Notes: generated by a model not told the origin, from the sequence alone. A DNA stretch of 64,000 nt from Microglena sp. YARC (GCA_022414725.1 CM039462.1:53890534-53954533), one strand, 5' to 3'; shown: positions 20,379-32,726, numbered from the stretch's first letter. Translations and numbers: made by a program.

Positions 20379-20636
20379 TGTTAGTTTTCCGGAGTCGTGT
20401 GCAAAGCACAGAGACGTTGGAAGACCGTTAGAGAGTTGAAGATCTTTACAGTTAGATTAAGCATTCGATCAATGCGCTAGGAGAAGTACTGGATGCAGCG
20501 TACCTCATGGGTACCGGCTACGCATCAGTGTCACGTGCCATAGGCTGCAGCGGACACAGCCAGTACGTGCTACAGCGGAGGAGTCCTGTGCACTCTAATT
20601 ACTTAGGTGAGCCGGCTGAAACCCGGTGAATTAACA
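20379..20636 (-). repeat. 5' LTR (right copy) of the retrotransposon
   Basis: 258 bp, plus-strand start TGTTAGTTTTCCGGAGTCG, end CGGTGAATTAACA. Differs from the left LTR mostly by scattered single-base insertions. Confidence 0.85.
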
Positions 20637-20689
20637 CTTAGGGACGCTTAGGGAAAGTTAGGGAAAGGTCTCCGTTCTGGAGTAGTATA

Positions 20690-21000
20690 TCCTTTCGCCT
20701 TAACTTAAGGTGGAAAAATTAAACAATAAAGCCTAATGGCTTATAACCTTCAACCGCTAGAAGGGGCCGATGAACGTCGTTTATTGGTTTGAGCAAGAAT
20801 GGTACGCAATATTGTGCAGACTGATTTAATGGTTTCATCTCCTCAACCCCAGCCTGGGGCATCCGAGCTCTGTCGATGATACAAGTTTTAGGCACAAAAC
20901 TTAGCCGAAATCACTGTGTATTGTACGCGTAATATATGTAATTGTACGTATGTACCAACATAGGCATGTCTCAGATGCGGCTGGTTTGGGAGTATTGTTC
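20690..21000. other. No feature recognised
   Basis: Unique-looking AT-moderate sequence between the retrotransposon and the next retroposon fragment; no ORF of note. Confidence 0.4.
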
Positions 21001-21004
21001 TGTG

Positions 21005-21160
21005 CTAATCTGTCCTCGACACCCCTGATTGTATTGGGGTTTTTTGCTTGTCGGTGCTTTTCTTTTTGTTTAAAGCACGAGTCTCATACACACTCTCGTG
21101 GGTCAAGTAGAGCTTAAACATGTAACTGTAATGTAATGTCAATGTAATGTAATACGCTGC
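21005..21160 (+). mobile_element. Retroposon 3' end with TAATG-type tail (copy 1)
   Basis: GTCCTCGACACCCCTGATTG, TTTGCTTGTCGGTGCTTTTC, GGTCAAGTAGAGCTTAAACATG, then ATGTAATGTAATG. Same family as 62530-62670 (minus) and 63745-64000. Confidence 0.7.
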
Positions 21161-22780
21161 CTATCAGATGCAAGACAGGAACTGTTTGGGTGTGACGTGA
21201 CAGACATGCCCCTTCTCCTTAAGCTTGTAAGGGGGTCGGTTGGGCCAACCATAAAAAAAACGATTTGTGCGTGTAATCGCGTTGCGCAGGGGCCATGCTG
21301 AATCTTATTACTTATCGGACCCAATTTGTAACAGATTTCTTGAGAGAACGAAAGAGTACATCGATTTGTGCCAGTGAGCAGGAACTTCCTCAGTGCTTGT
21401 AGCGCGGCAGTCCAAGCTCAGGGCGCAGATCGGCTCTCTTTGCTCAATAGTATTTGTGGCGCAGAGATTGATGCTTTTATGCAACAGTATTTGGGCTGAT
21501 GAAGCATAGTATGTCAAGGCCCTGCATGGCAATGGCCTGCCTGGCTGGTGATCTGCAAGCGCGCATCCTTGCACACTGTCTGTCGTCTCCACGTGAACCT
21601 AACAGCAGCCAGACAGTGAGGATTAGAGACCCATCTAAATCCATAGGTGCGATCTCTACCTTGATCCTAGCTGGCAACTGGCGGAGGATCAAGGAGAGCA
21701 AAGGGGCAACGATGATGAATGCAACTAAACGTATTTGCTCCATGACTGTCTATCCGTCGCTCCTTCCCATCACCCATCATCATTCAAACATGGGTTATCA
21801 TCATCATGGTCCAATAGACTGTTTCTCTCCCATTAATCAAGAACATCAAATCTCATTCCTCAACAACACATGCGAGATTCCTATGAACTGCACCTCTTGA
21901 GTGTGAGTCCCACCGCTGCCATCAGAAATCTGTTTACCCTTCTTAATGCCGAAGTGAGGAAAGAGCTTCTTCATCACCGGTACTGAATCATTATTGTTCA
22001 GAAAGTCCCCCTTAAGTCCGTACAAGCCGCAGGCACATTTAGAGTCCACGCAGGCAGGAGGGGAAAATGTCATCATTATCATCATACTAAGTTCTCTGCC
22101 ATTCTCGGGTTCTGCGCATCGCTCAAGTTCTTGGCTGATTCTCTCCATTAATAAATGATAGTATCACAACATCTGCAGTTCTGGCCAGCTAGCGGGGTAC
22201 CACCGTTCTAGTCTATCAGGCTCCAAGTTCAAATACGTGTAAGTGCATTGTAGGCGGCAATCTAGAATGCATTCGATATCACCATCGAATGTCATTCAGC
22301 AGTCAGTTCAGTCTTGTGATGTGTTGGGTAGCATCTCCTTGTGGGATCGTCATACTCTTGCTGTATCGACCCTACTTGCGAGCTGAGGAGTAGGAAGGGG
22401 TGGTCGAGGTTGCAAGTTCCCTCAGTACGTTTGGCGTCCTGGGAAAGCACTTTCGGATCTCTGCTCCTGCGGCGGTGGTGTTTTATAGGAGTCGTGTCTC
22501 CGAGTGACTCCGCCTCTAACGACCCTCGAAGGGAGTGCTTGCTCGTGGTGCAATTAGGGCGGGACGGCGTGCGGGGGGGTTATGGTTGAGGGGGGGATTG
22601 GTGTTGTGTGGTCGAGGGTCTGGGGGTATCTCGTGGGGACCGGACACGACTGAAGGCGAGGGCGCTCTGCTTTGTGTAGGGATGACGAGTGGTGCGATGC
22701 ACTGAATGCCGTCTTGTGGGTACGCTGGTTTTGGTGGTCGAGTAGGCCACCTCCTGTGTTGGTGAATACCTTTCACAACT
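21161..22780. other. Unassigned region; two uncertain minus-strand ORFs
   Basis: Minus-strand ORFs at 21846-22148 (with ALPHFGIKKGKQ-like basic segment and LLRNEI at the end) and 21477-21743 (hydrophobic start MEQIRLVAFIIVAPLL) have no recognisable domain. About 21515-21620 matches the satellite unit of 30.5-31.9 kb (GGCCTGCCTGGCTG). Possibly decayed gene or transposon fragments. Confidence 0.3.
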
Positions 22781-22789
22781 GAGACAAAT

Positions 22790-23439
22790 ACGGTTTTCTC
22801 TGGCGTTTTAAGTTCCCAGAGCTCGAAGGGAAGTGCCTAGAGAGCCTGCCTGAACGCACCCTAGTAGGGGACTGCGACCGGCGAAATAGTGGCGTGGGCA
22901 GTTGTAGCGCATGGTCTACTAGGCCTTGGGCTCACTTCGAGGAGTGGCCTAGAAGCTGTACATGCACCAGACGCAGGAGAAAATAGCTAAGGCTTGGTGG
23001 GCAGTCCGGTCTAGCTGAGTTATAGACTTTAGGCACTACTTTCAAGGACTGCCTAGAATCGCTGCTCAAGCAGCGCAGAAGGAAATGCTACGGTGATGAT
23101 GCAGACTGTAGCTGAGTTGTCATAGCAAGGTCTCACTTTCAGGGAAGCTGGCTAGAAGCTGCTACAGCAGCCCGACATTGCTCACGGTGTACGCAGTGAG
23201 GCTGCAGTTCTTCTTGGCGCACTCTCAGCTTCAAGAGACTGCCAGGTCGACAGCTGACTTAGAGCGCTCACAACGCACGCCACAGCCCCCAGCTAACCAT
23301 GCTCATGGGATTGGCCGTGATCAGCTGGATGTATATCCTCTCGGCGCCACTCTTCAGCTGTCAAGAACATCCACACAGCTGAAGCTGGCCTAACTGCTAG
23401 CAAGAAGCCACAAGCCTAGCGAATGACTCCTCCTCCTTT
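22790..23439. repeat. Tandem ~90-120-bp repeats with CTGCCTAGAAGCTGCT, left of gap
   Basis: Units with ACTTTCAAGGACTGCCTAGAA and AGCTGAGTTATAGAC. Same family as 24440-24830, 34044-34250 and the MITE at 11169. Confidence 0.6.
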
Positions 23440-24439
23440 NNNNNNNNNNNNNNNNNNNNNNNNNNNNNNNNNNNNNNNNNNNNNNNNNNNNNNNNNNNNN
23501 NNNNNNNNNNNNNNNNNNNNNNNNNNNNNNNNNNNNNNNNNNNNNNNNNNNNNNNNNNNNNNNNNNNNNNNNNNNNNNNNNNNNNNNNNNNNNNNNNNNN
23601 NNNNNNNNNNNNNNNNNNNNNNNNNNNNNNNNNNNNNNNNNNNNNNNNNNNNNNNNNNNNNNNNNNNNNNNNNNNNNNNNNNNNNNNNNNNNNNNNNNNN
23701 NNNNNNNNNNNNNNNNNNNNNNNNNNNNNNNNNNNNNNNNNNNNNNNNNNNNNNNNNNNNNNNNNNNNNNNNNNNNNNNNNNNNNNNNNNNNNNNNNNNN
23801 NNNNNNNNNNNNNNNNNNNNNNNNNNNNNNNNNNNNNNNNNNNNNNNNNNNNNNNNNNNNNNNNNNNNNNNNNNNNNNNNNNNNNNNNNNNNNNNNNNNN
23901 NNNNNNNNNNNNNNNNNNNNNNNNNNNNNNNNNNNNNNNNNNNNNNNNNNNNNNNNNNNNNNNNNNNNNNNNNNNNNNNNNNNNNNNNNNNNNNNNNNNN
24001 NNNNNNNNNNNNNNNNNNNNNNNNNNNNNNNNNNNNNNNNNNNNNNNNNNNNNNNNNNNNNNNNNNNNNNNNNNNNNNNNNNNNNNNNNNNNNNNNNNNN
24101 NNNNNNNNNNNNNNNNNNNNNNNNNNNNNNNNNNNNNNNNNNNNNNNNNNNNNNNNNNNNNNNNNNNNNNNNNNNNNNNNNNNNNNNNNNNNNNNNNNNN
24201 NNNNNNNNNNNNNNNNNNNNNNNNNNNNNNNNNNNNNNNNNNNNNNNNNNNNNNNNNNNNNNNNNNNNNNNNNNNNNNNNNNNNNNNNNNNNNNNNNNNN
24301 NNNNNNNNNNNNNNNNNNNNNNNNNNNNNNNNNNNNNNNNNNNNNNNNNNNNNNNNNNNNNNNNNNNNNNNNNNNNNNNNNNNNNNNNNNNNNNNNNNNN
24401 NNNNNNNNNNNNNNNNNNNNNNNNNNNNNNNNNNNNNNN
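23440..24439. other. Assembly gap, 1000 N
   Basis: Exactly 1000 unknown bases, a conventional gap size, so true length is unknown. ORFs spanning it are meaningless. Confidence 1.
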
Positions 24440-26095
24440 AAGAGAGAGGATTACGCAGCAAAGCAAATAAAGAACACTTCTGGCCAGCATCAATCACAAA
24501 GGGTGGAGCTGCCTAGAAGCTAACAGACACAGATCAGTGAACTATCTGCCAGCATCATCCACAAAGGGAAGCTGCCTAGAAAGCTAAATTCAAAAAAAAG
24601 ATCAGTGAACACTTCCTGCCTATCATCAATCAGACAGCTGCTACGAAACTAACCAGAAACAAAATCAGCTGAACACTTCTGCCAGCATCAATCGGCAAGC
24701 TGCCTAGAACTAACCAGCAAACAAAATCAGTGAACACTTTCTGCCCAAGCATCAATCGAAAGCTGCACTAGTAAGCTAACCATAACACAGATCAGTGAGC
24801 ACTTCTGCCAGCATCAATCGGTGTGCTCGGCTGCAGCCTCTCTCATGTAAGCGCGTCGATCTATGATATCGTTTGGCTCACTCGAAATGATCAGGCCCGT
24901 GGTGTCACGCCTGCTAGAAGGAAGCATGTTAGTAGCAATTGATCCTCTGGTCTCAAAGGCGCCATTCCTAAAATACACCACCACCATAGGGTGTGGTGAA
25001 CAGGCCAAACTAGTTTTCTAACGGGCAATGCTGCTCAATCATGGGAGAGAGAAGGGCAATCAAGCACTAAGACTATAACGTACTGGCAATGAAGCTACCG
25101 AACTCCCTTAGCCATCGTAGATGTCTCAAAGGCTGATCATTGTCCAGGCCGAAGAGGACCAAAAGACGCACTGCTGTTTGCCCTTGAGATGAAGCATCCA
25201 AACGATCCCGAATACCCAGAATGATCAGGCCCATCCTCTCTGCGGCAGAAGGTCTACCCGGCAGACGCAGACTCGGTATGAAGGATGAGAATTGGCAAGA
25301 CGAGATGCAAGTTAGATCTGGCTTCCACATACACGAGAAGATTTCAAAAAATCTGGTTGACAACAAGCAATACAGCGGAGGTTGAGACCCATGGTGCAGT
25401 GGCAGCCAAGTTCCTTTGCACAAGAAATACCTGCAGAACCTAAACTCACTCTTCCTCAAAGCCAAATAGTACCATCAGCATTCGAACTCCGAAAGTCCAG
25501 GTAGCGAGATGGAAGGGGAGGGGCAGGCTAGAGGTAAGAACGGTCCCCCACCACCAGCCAACGTTGCCTCCTCTGCCAGGGAGGATGAAGGTTGCTCGAA
25601 TAATCTCACTCGGGATTAACATCAGCCCCTTGAACCATCCCCTACCATATACGATGCCTAAGAAGGCCTGCCCTCTCCTCCATCACTGCTGCTACCCGAC
25701 CTGGCAGCCAGACTTCACAATGATAGTCAGACTCGTCAATCACGCTGGCTTACTGGGCCAGCAACCTTCACAATGATAGTCAGACTCGTCAATCACGCTG
25801 GCTAGCTGGCAGCTCAGACCTCCACCATATGATATGTCAGCACTCTTCAATCACCGCTGCCTAGTCGGCCGCCAGCACCTTCACAACGGATAGGCATGAC
25901 GCGTCAATGAACACGCTGCTAGCTGGCAGCGCCAGAACCCTTTCAACAATGATGAAGAGGCCAGACCGTTCAATCACTGCTGCTAGCTGGCAGGACAGAA
26001 ACCTTCAGAACAATGATAAATGGCGCAGAAACGGTCAATCACGCTCGGCTAAGCTGGGCAGCCAGACCTTCACAACGATAGGCGGACTTGCTAAC
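24440..26095. mobile_element. Left arm of a large inverted repeat
   Basis: Order on plus: ~62-bp units with CTGCCTAGAAGCTAAC and ATCAGTGAACACTTCTGCCA (24480-24830); a 0.8-kb body (24830-25650) that is the inverted complement of 33237-34043; then ~60-bp units GCTGGCAGCCAGACCTTCAC (25700-26095). The body's reading frame is broken here. Together with 33020-34255 it looks like the long terminal inverted repeats of a large DNA transposon. Confidence 0.65.
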
Positions 26096-27449
26096 CAATT
26101 GGTCTGGTGGAATCCTGAAAGGGCTTCGAGATGGGGGACGCCAGCAGCATGCTATGTTTTATTGTATTATAATATAAGAGAATAGCAGTTTTTTCAATGC
26201 TGGAGGGTGAGAGGCTGTAAGTGCAGTGGGGTATACAATTGTGTATACACAAGTAGACTGGCATTACCTGAAATAGCCTGAAAAGATAAGGGCGATGTAA
26301 CAATTATAAGTAGTATGTGAGAAAAGACGCACGACCCACCTGAGGCGGACCCGCGCAGGGTGCCGAGGGTACCTAGTGTTTGCTGTACTTATTAGAAGAC
26401 ATTGCAGTTGTTCAGTCATGGCGTAGGGGTGGAGAGGGTCGAGTAAAATGTCAGTGGAAAGACCACACCGAAGTATGTAGAGAGCGCATGAGTGCCGATG
26501 AGTGGCATGAGGTCATGGTGATTGTAGAGTTAGAGGTATAGTGCTTAGGCGTACGTAAAGCCGGTTTAATTGCAGGTTGACGCAAGGTCACGCGCTTGCG
26601 TATCGCTTTTGTTATTGCGTTACGGTTTGCGTACCGGTTTGTGCTGTAACATTGGTGGTAGAGGCCCGTGGGTGAGAGGATGGACTTGAAGCATGGCCTG
26701 TGAGCCCTGCGTGGCCACGGCCTGCCTGGCTGTTATCGCGCCAAGCCATCCTCGACACCGTCTGTGCCCTCCCACATGAACCTACAACCGCCCTGACAGG
26801 CACATGCATAGCAACCCACGCCCGGAGGCCTTCACAAGACCACGCATTAAGCCATCCTCTCCACACCCTCTATCACCTACCTGCACACCTCTGAACGCCT
26901 AAAAGCCATCTCTGTGGGCAGCAGCCATGCCACGTAGGGCGCCTCACACCAGCACCACGCCATGAAGCCATTCCTCTCTCGCATAGGGTGTGAGTGCATG
27001 CAAGAGTAGAGTATCTATTGTGTGGTTCTGATCCAACCAGAGTGTACGCCATCGAGTGCGCCGGTGGTACAGAAGTGTGTGACCGAGGATGCGTGGTCTG
27101 TGAAGCCTGCGTTGTGTGGCTCGAGCTGCCCTAGCTCCTTACATAGGGTGTAAGTGTATGTAGGGAGGGGCATAAAGTGATTGAGTTGGTGGTGACAGTG
27201 TATGCATGCGTGGCTGGTAGAGCGTGTGAGAGGATAGGTGGTTGGTGATGTACCAACCGCGCATTGTGTGGCCTACCTAGCTCCACATAGGCGTATGAGT
27301 GTTAGTACGATGCAACTCCCATATCTCACTCAACTTTTGTCATTCATCGGCCCATTATTTCCTCAATTTCATATTTAAGTCACAACTCTACTATTCACCA
27401 TGAGGGGTGCACGTACTTCCAAATGTAACTGTTACAAGTGGCGAGAATC
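26096..27449. other. Interior of large element: degenerate satellite fragments
   Basis: About 26690-27260 holds reversed and degenerate pieces of the 30.5-31.9 kb satellite (TGGCCTGCCTGGCTGTTA, ACCCTCTATCACC). The rest is unassigned. Confidence 0.4.
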
Positions 27450-28830
27450 AAATTTAGTGAGAAGGGGGGAAACGGGCGCTGGAGGCACTGGGGGACAGGG
27501 ATGTGCATGGAAACACGCAGTGCACCGGGCAATTGCGCTTGACAGGTGAGTGCCTGATTGTGGACTTCTTCACGCTAACACGTACGTTTGAACTACCCTG
27601 CCAGAGACAAGCGTGACTGGATCCCCTTATATCTGGATCCCCACCGAACGCATTCGCGAACGACCGCAATGGATATGGATTCTGAATCTGGATAGCTGAA
27701 TCTGGATATCTGATCTTTGCCACAACATCAAATCAAACATCATCTTATGGGCAAAGGAACTTACCTTCGACAATCACAGGATCAAGTTCCCTAGTATCGG
27801 CTATCGCCTCACGTGGAGACGACCCCCGGCCTATGCCCGTAGCTTCTAGCTCCCAGGGGGGACCAAACTGTGTGCAGAGCGTATGTATGTGACGCCAAAA
27901 TCGATATACTCTACGATAGTCTGCTCAGTTGGCTGGTTGGCGTCCCTGTTTTCCGTGGTTATCGCCTTCGTGGACTTGGCACTGGAAGACGGTGAGCAGC
28001 CCAGATTTGGCTGAAAAACCTGCCAACAATCTAATCCAATCTACTAGAGTTGATGCTCGGAGGATGGGCGTAGTTCCTCCTGCCACAAATAGATCGTATG
28101 AAGAAGAAAGGCAATTGGCACGTGCGCGCACGGCATATAAATCTCCAGTATGGTACAGCCGAGTACAGCCTACAGCGAAAAAACAGCCCATTTCAATCGA
28201 CAAAAGAGGTCGTTCACACGGAGCATGTTGTTTCAAGCAAATCTGGGCTGCTCACTGTCTTCCGCAGATGCCAATTCCCGCGAGCGATAACAACGGAAAC
28301 CAGGGAGCCAAACCAGCCAACTAAGTAGACTCTCGCCAGTGAATACTGACTGGCGTCCACATACGCTCTGCACCTACAGTTATGTCCCGCCCTGAGAAGG
28401 CTAGCGACCCTCGGGCATGGCCGGTTTGTCTCCACATGAGGCCGATGCTAGGGAACTTGCTTGAGAATCCTATATTGTCAATGGTAAGTACACTCCTTAT
28501 GCCCAGATGTTTTGATGCTAGTGTTAAATCTGCTATCCATATTCAGCTATCGAGATTAAGCTATCCAGTTTCAGACTCCACATCCATGGCGGTCGCGGTC
28601 GTTCGCGAACTGAAGCGTTGGGTTGGAACAGTACACGCTTATCTCGGGCAGGGGTAGTTCAAAAACGTGCTGTTAAGCATGCCGAAGTCCAAAATCACCG
28701 CACTCACCTATTCGGAGGGAGCTTGTCAAGCACATTGCCAGGATGAGCACCCCGCGTTTCACGCAACATCCCAGCTCCCCCGTATAAAACACAAAATAGT
28801 AAGTGCCCTGGCGGTCCCCGGAGTCGGCGC
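27450..28830. mobile_element. Long palindrome (foldback element), arms ~0.57 kb, loop ~0.2 kb
   Basis: 27450-28020 and 28235-28830 are inverted complements with indels. Matching pairs include GTTTGAACTACCCTG (27587) with the GGGTAGTTCAAAA region (28653), CGTTCGCGAAC words near 27655/28602, CTGTGTGCAGAGCGTATG (27868) with CATACGCTCTGCACC (28361), and GTGAGCAGCCCAGATTTG (27993) with CAAATCTGGGCTGCTCAC (28239). Confidence 0.75.
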
Positions 28831-30470
28831 CACAGGGGGTGGGGTATGGTACACGATGCTTCTGGGTTTGTAGTCAGTTGTCTATCATTGTACATTCTGT
28901 TGTTGAATGTTGGCAAATATGACAAAGTTGCCCCAAGGTGAAACGTCGCGGAGCGATATATATTTGCTAATTGCAATTGCCAACAACTTGATTGTCTGAA
29001 AGAATTAACGTGTATTGTCATGTTATGTTTAAGGCTGGGCTGGCATCCAATGTATGCTTGTACTTGTAAAACTTGGAGAACTGTGAGACAGCCATCATGT
29101 ATATGTCATTTATTGCAACAGGTGTGTGAATGCAGTTGAGGCGGATGCCTTCTTTCTTGGGCTGTTTCTGATGGATGTGGAACATGGTTTTCGTGTCTCT
29201 GTCAACGATGAGAGCTTGTTAGTCAGCTTTGTGTTGGACATGCTCCAGGTCTCTAGATTGAGTCCACAGGACAGGAGGTAAACGACAAATGAAAAGACCG
29301 CGTCAACAGTCCGCAACCCTGAGATCCGTACGCGAATAAGTGCTCTCCGGGGCAAGCTTTCAATGCATGCTTCCGACAGCGGGTTGATTCCCAATGTGAA
29401 CCATAACACAGGTATAGCAATTCCCAATGTGAACCACAACACAGTCAGTATAATCAATTCCCCAATGTGAACCATAGCACAGGTATAGCAACTCCAGAGG
29501 AAATTGCGAAGTCAACTTGTATTGGGAACTCGGAAGTCAACACGCCCTTGGATTTCTGAAATGACGCGAGGACCAATCAGACCTTCAGAACTGCACTATC
29601 GAACGGATACCATGCAAGTACACGGGTGCCAGACTCTTCGCAGGGAAGTTGTGATGCGAACTGTGTGCTTGAACATGCGAGCTATTCGAAGCTGCTTTGA
29701 AAGTAGAAAACGTTCCAGGCTTTGCGTCTACCGGCATGGCAACTGTCCATCAATGTCAGAGAAGTTACGAAGTCGCAAGTAAATTGAAGCGACACCCGTA
29801 CGCGAAAAATGTGCCACACCCTTTCATGTTCATAAATCCATCCACCTCGATGGATATTTCTCAGAACACGGGTCGCTAGGAAGACTCAGTTAAACCAGCT
29901 GATTTGCCGCTTTCTTGGGAAAACAGCAGATTTGAAGAAACAGCAACAGCCTAGGGGCCACCAACCCACTCTCTGGGGAGGTTCTATCTATCCAAGGTTT
30001 GGAAGGGTGGGGAATGGGTTCACGAGGCCCAGGGTTGGGACGTGACGGACAGGCAGACAGTCAGACAGACAGAAACTTGGCGAATCGGTGACCCTGGGGA
30101 TAGGATGATGGCAAAAGTTGGGGGAGAAAAAGGGGGGTGAAGACAAGTAGGACCTGAACAGTACCAAAACATGGTATGGCAAAGCCTGTTGTTGCCCAGG
30201 TTTGAAAGGTCGTGATGTCACACACATTTTGGAGGGGCAGTGCTATAGTCAAGCACATTCTCAAAAGAGCTTTAACTACCATATTCATAGACTTCCAATG
30301 ATTTCCTTGTCTCTAGAGAAAGATGTTGATGATGATGATTATAATGATGAAGATGAGGACATTATTCCTGGTGCTCTGCAGGACTCGCAAATGTGCCCGT
30401 GAGAAAAGGCACCTAGAGTACCCTAATTGTCTTCTTAGAGACAAGATGAAGGGCGCATGGGGAGTGAGAA
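28831..30470. other. No gene recognised; short tandem repeat at 29380-29490
   Basis: Three copies of CCCAATGTGAACCATAACAC + AGGTATAGCAA at about 29388-29490. Short ORFs (e.g. plus strand 29504-29782) show no motif. Confidence 0.4.
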
Positions 30471-30479
30471 GATGGCTAA

Positions 30480-31965
30480 ACAACGTGGTCTGTGAGGCCC
30501 TACGTGGCTTGCCTGCCTGGCTGTTAGGATCACTGCGATGGTAGGGCTCAGAGGATGTGAGAGGAGCTTGATGGGCGTCTTGAGGCCCTACGTGGCATGG
30601 CCTGCTACCTGCCTGATAGGATAGGTCATGCCGTATGGTAGGGGCTCAGAGGATGTGAGAGGATGGCTTGATGGCGTGGTCTGTGAGGCCCTACGTGGCA
30701 TGGATGCCTAATGCTAACCTCTGGCCTATTAGATAGGGTTCATGCGGTATGGTAGGCCGCCAGAGATGTGAGAGATGGCTGATGGCGTGGTCTGTGAGGC
30801 CCTACGTGCATGGCCTGCTACCTGCCTGGCTATTAGATATGGTTCATGCGGTATGGTAGCGCAAGATTGAGAGGATGGCTTGAGATGGCGTGTCTGTGAG
30901 GCCCTACGTGGCATGGCCTGCTACCTTGCATTAGGATAGTTTCATGCGGTATGCCCTAGTACGTATGCCTGTACCTGCCTGGCTATTAGGATAGTTCATG
31001 CGTATTAGGGCGCAGAGGGATGTTGAGAGGATGCTTGATGGCGTGTCTTGAGCCCTACGTGGCATGTCCTGCTACCTGCCTGGCTATTAGATAGGTTCAT
31101 GCGTATGTAGGGCGCAGAGATGTGAGAGGATGCTTGATGCGTGGTCTGTGAGGCCCTACGTGGCATGCCCTGCTACCTGCCTGGCTATTAGGATAGGTTC
31201 ATGCGGTATGGTAGGGCGCAGAGGATGTGAGAGGATGGCTTGATGGCGTGGTCTGTGAGGCCCTACGTGGCATGGCCTTGATGGCTACCTGCCTGGCTAT
31301 TAGGATAGGTTCATGCGGTATGGTAGGGCGCAGAGGATGTGAGAGGATGGCTTGATGGCGTGGTCTGTGAGGCCCTACGTGGCATGGCCTGCTACCTGCC
31401 TGGCTATTAGGATAGGTTCATGCGGTATGGTAGGGCGCAGAGGATGTGAGAGGATGGCTTGATGGCGTGGTCTGTGAGGCCCTACGTGGCATGGACCTGC
31501 TACCTATGCCTGCTATTAGGAATAGGTCATGCGGTATGGTAGGGCGCAGAGGATGTGAAGAGGATGGCTTGATGCTTGCGTGGTCTGTGAGACCCTACGT
31601 GGCATGTCCTGACTACCTGCTGCTATAGGATATCATGCGGTATGGTAGGGCGCAAGATGTTAGAGGGATGCCTTGATGGCGTGGTCTGTGAGGCCCTACG
31701 TTCATGGAGGCCTGCTACCTGCCTGCATTAGGATAGGTTCATGCGGTATGAGTTAGGTGCGCAGAGATGTGAGAGATGGCTGATGTGTCTGTGTGGCCCT
31801 GCTACCTGCCTGGCTATTAATAGGTTTCATGAGAGGGATGTGAGAGAGGATGGCTGATGCTGTGCTTAGTATGGACGTGCATGGCTACTGCCCTGCGCTA
31901 TTAGGATAGGTTCGGGTATGGGCGCAGAGGATGCTTGATGGCGTGGTCTGTGAGTGTGAAAAGGA
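30480..31965. repeat. Satellite, unit ~105 bp, about 13 copies with indel noise
   Basis: Unit contains GATGTGAGAGGATGGCTTGA, GCGTGGTCTGTGAGGCCCTA, CGTGGCATGGCCTGCTACCT and GCCTGGCTATTAGGATAGGT. Middle copies (31200-31560) are nearly identical; the outer ones differ mostly by single-base insertions and deletions. Confidence 0.9.
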
Positions 31966-32300
31966 TATCGCGTCAGTCTTATGTGGGTGAGCTGGGTGTG
32001 TGGGGCGTTGGGTGAGTGTGGTGTGGGGGTGAGTGTGTGTGTGTGTGGGGGGGGGGGGCGGAATGAGTGAAAAGAGTACTCGTCTATATTCTGTACCATA
32101 ACAGAGAGGCCCTGCCTGTTTGGCGTGGTCTGCTGCCCACATGGCTGTTAGGTTCATGTGGGAGGGCGCAGACGGTGTGCGAGGATGGCTTGCAGATAGC
32201 AGCCATGCAGGCCATGCCACGCAGGGCCTTACAGGCCACCCCATCAGGCCATCCTATCACACCCTATACCACCATGCACTCATGCACCCATGTATGTGTA
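31966..32300. repeat. Diverged satellite copies and poly-G
   Basis: GTGTGGGGG-rich stretch, then 32107-32250 with inverted-looking satellite pieces (GGCGTGGTCTGCTGCCCACA, CAGGCCATGCCACGCAGGGC). Confidence 0.5.
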
Positions 32301-32301
32301 T

Positions 32302-32465
32302 GTATGTATGTTACAGTCCAGGGGTAGGCCAAATAGGCTAAAGGGACTTGCCCAACCGGATAGGAAGGGCTTAAAAAGAAAAAGCACTGATGAACTGAAC
32401 CCTAAACAATCGTTTAACCGACGGGGGGCCTGAGCTCGTGCTACAGTGACAATTTAAACCATGCA
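32302..32465 (+). repeat. Dispersed ~170-bp repeat (copy 2)
   Basis: TATGTTACAGTCCAGGGGTAGGCC to GACAATTTAAACC region; aligns with 13526-13705 along its length (CCAAATAGGCTxAAGGGAC, GAACTG, CCGACGGGGGGCCTGA). Confidence 0.65.
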
Positions 32466-32578
32466 CTCAACCACACATTCATTGACGGAACCCCCTCTTT
32501 CAAGGGGCAGGGGCCCTCGGAGTTACCCCATTGTCCGTTTGACCCCCCCCCCCCCCCCCCTGAAAAATGCAAGCCTGA

Positions 32579-32726
32579 CATCGAATCCCCACGGGTGCGC
32601 CTTAGTGTTTGCGGTCGCTGTCAACCGCCATGGTAGCTCTGTCCAGGTAAAGTAGCAGCCCGTTCCCTACCGCCATAAGACAGGGCTCCCTTAATACCAC
32701 GCCCCACCAGGCGTTATCATTATTAC
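32579..32726 (+). mobile_element. tRNA-derived SINE, 5'-truncated copy
   Basis: Retains the B-box remnant (CATCGAATCCCC), the CTGTCAACCGCCATGGTAGC core and the CGCCCCACCAGGCGTTATCAT end. The A-box half is missing. Confidence 0.75.

Larger units (their letters stand above)
15721..20636 (-). mobile_element. LTR retrotransposon, 4.9 kb, non-autonomous-looking
   Basis: Direct terminal repeats 15721-15966 and 20379-20636 (plus strand TGTAGTTTTCCGGAG to GGTGAATAACA). Element termini are TG...CA. A 5-bp duplication CTTAG lies at 15716-15720 and 20637-20641. A polypurine tract (AATTGGGGGGGGA, minus strand, 15967-15979) directly abuts the left LTR, so the element reads on the minus strand. The interior has a CCHC zinc knuckle but no reverse transcriptase, integrase or protease motif that I can see, and frames are broken. 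The right LTR carries many single-base insertions relative to the left, probably sequencing errors. Likely mobilised in trans; superfamily undetermined. Confidence 0.85.
15548..20686. mobile_element. Older inverted-repeat element split by the LTR retrotransposon
   Basis: CCAGAACGGAGA at 15549 and TCTCCGTTCTGG at about 20668 are inverted ends of a TTAGGGAAAG-rich element of roughly 220 bp (15549-15720 plus 20637-20682). The retrotransposon sits in one of its CTTAGGG words. This is a nested insertion. Confidence 0.6.

Noticed and set aside
21477..22148. Possible small genes on the minus strand
   Set aside because: No motif, no splice context, and part overlaps a satellite-like sequence; kept only as an unassigned region.
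23390..24523. 366-367-codon ORFs across the gap
   Set aside because: Composed of N; no information.
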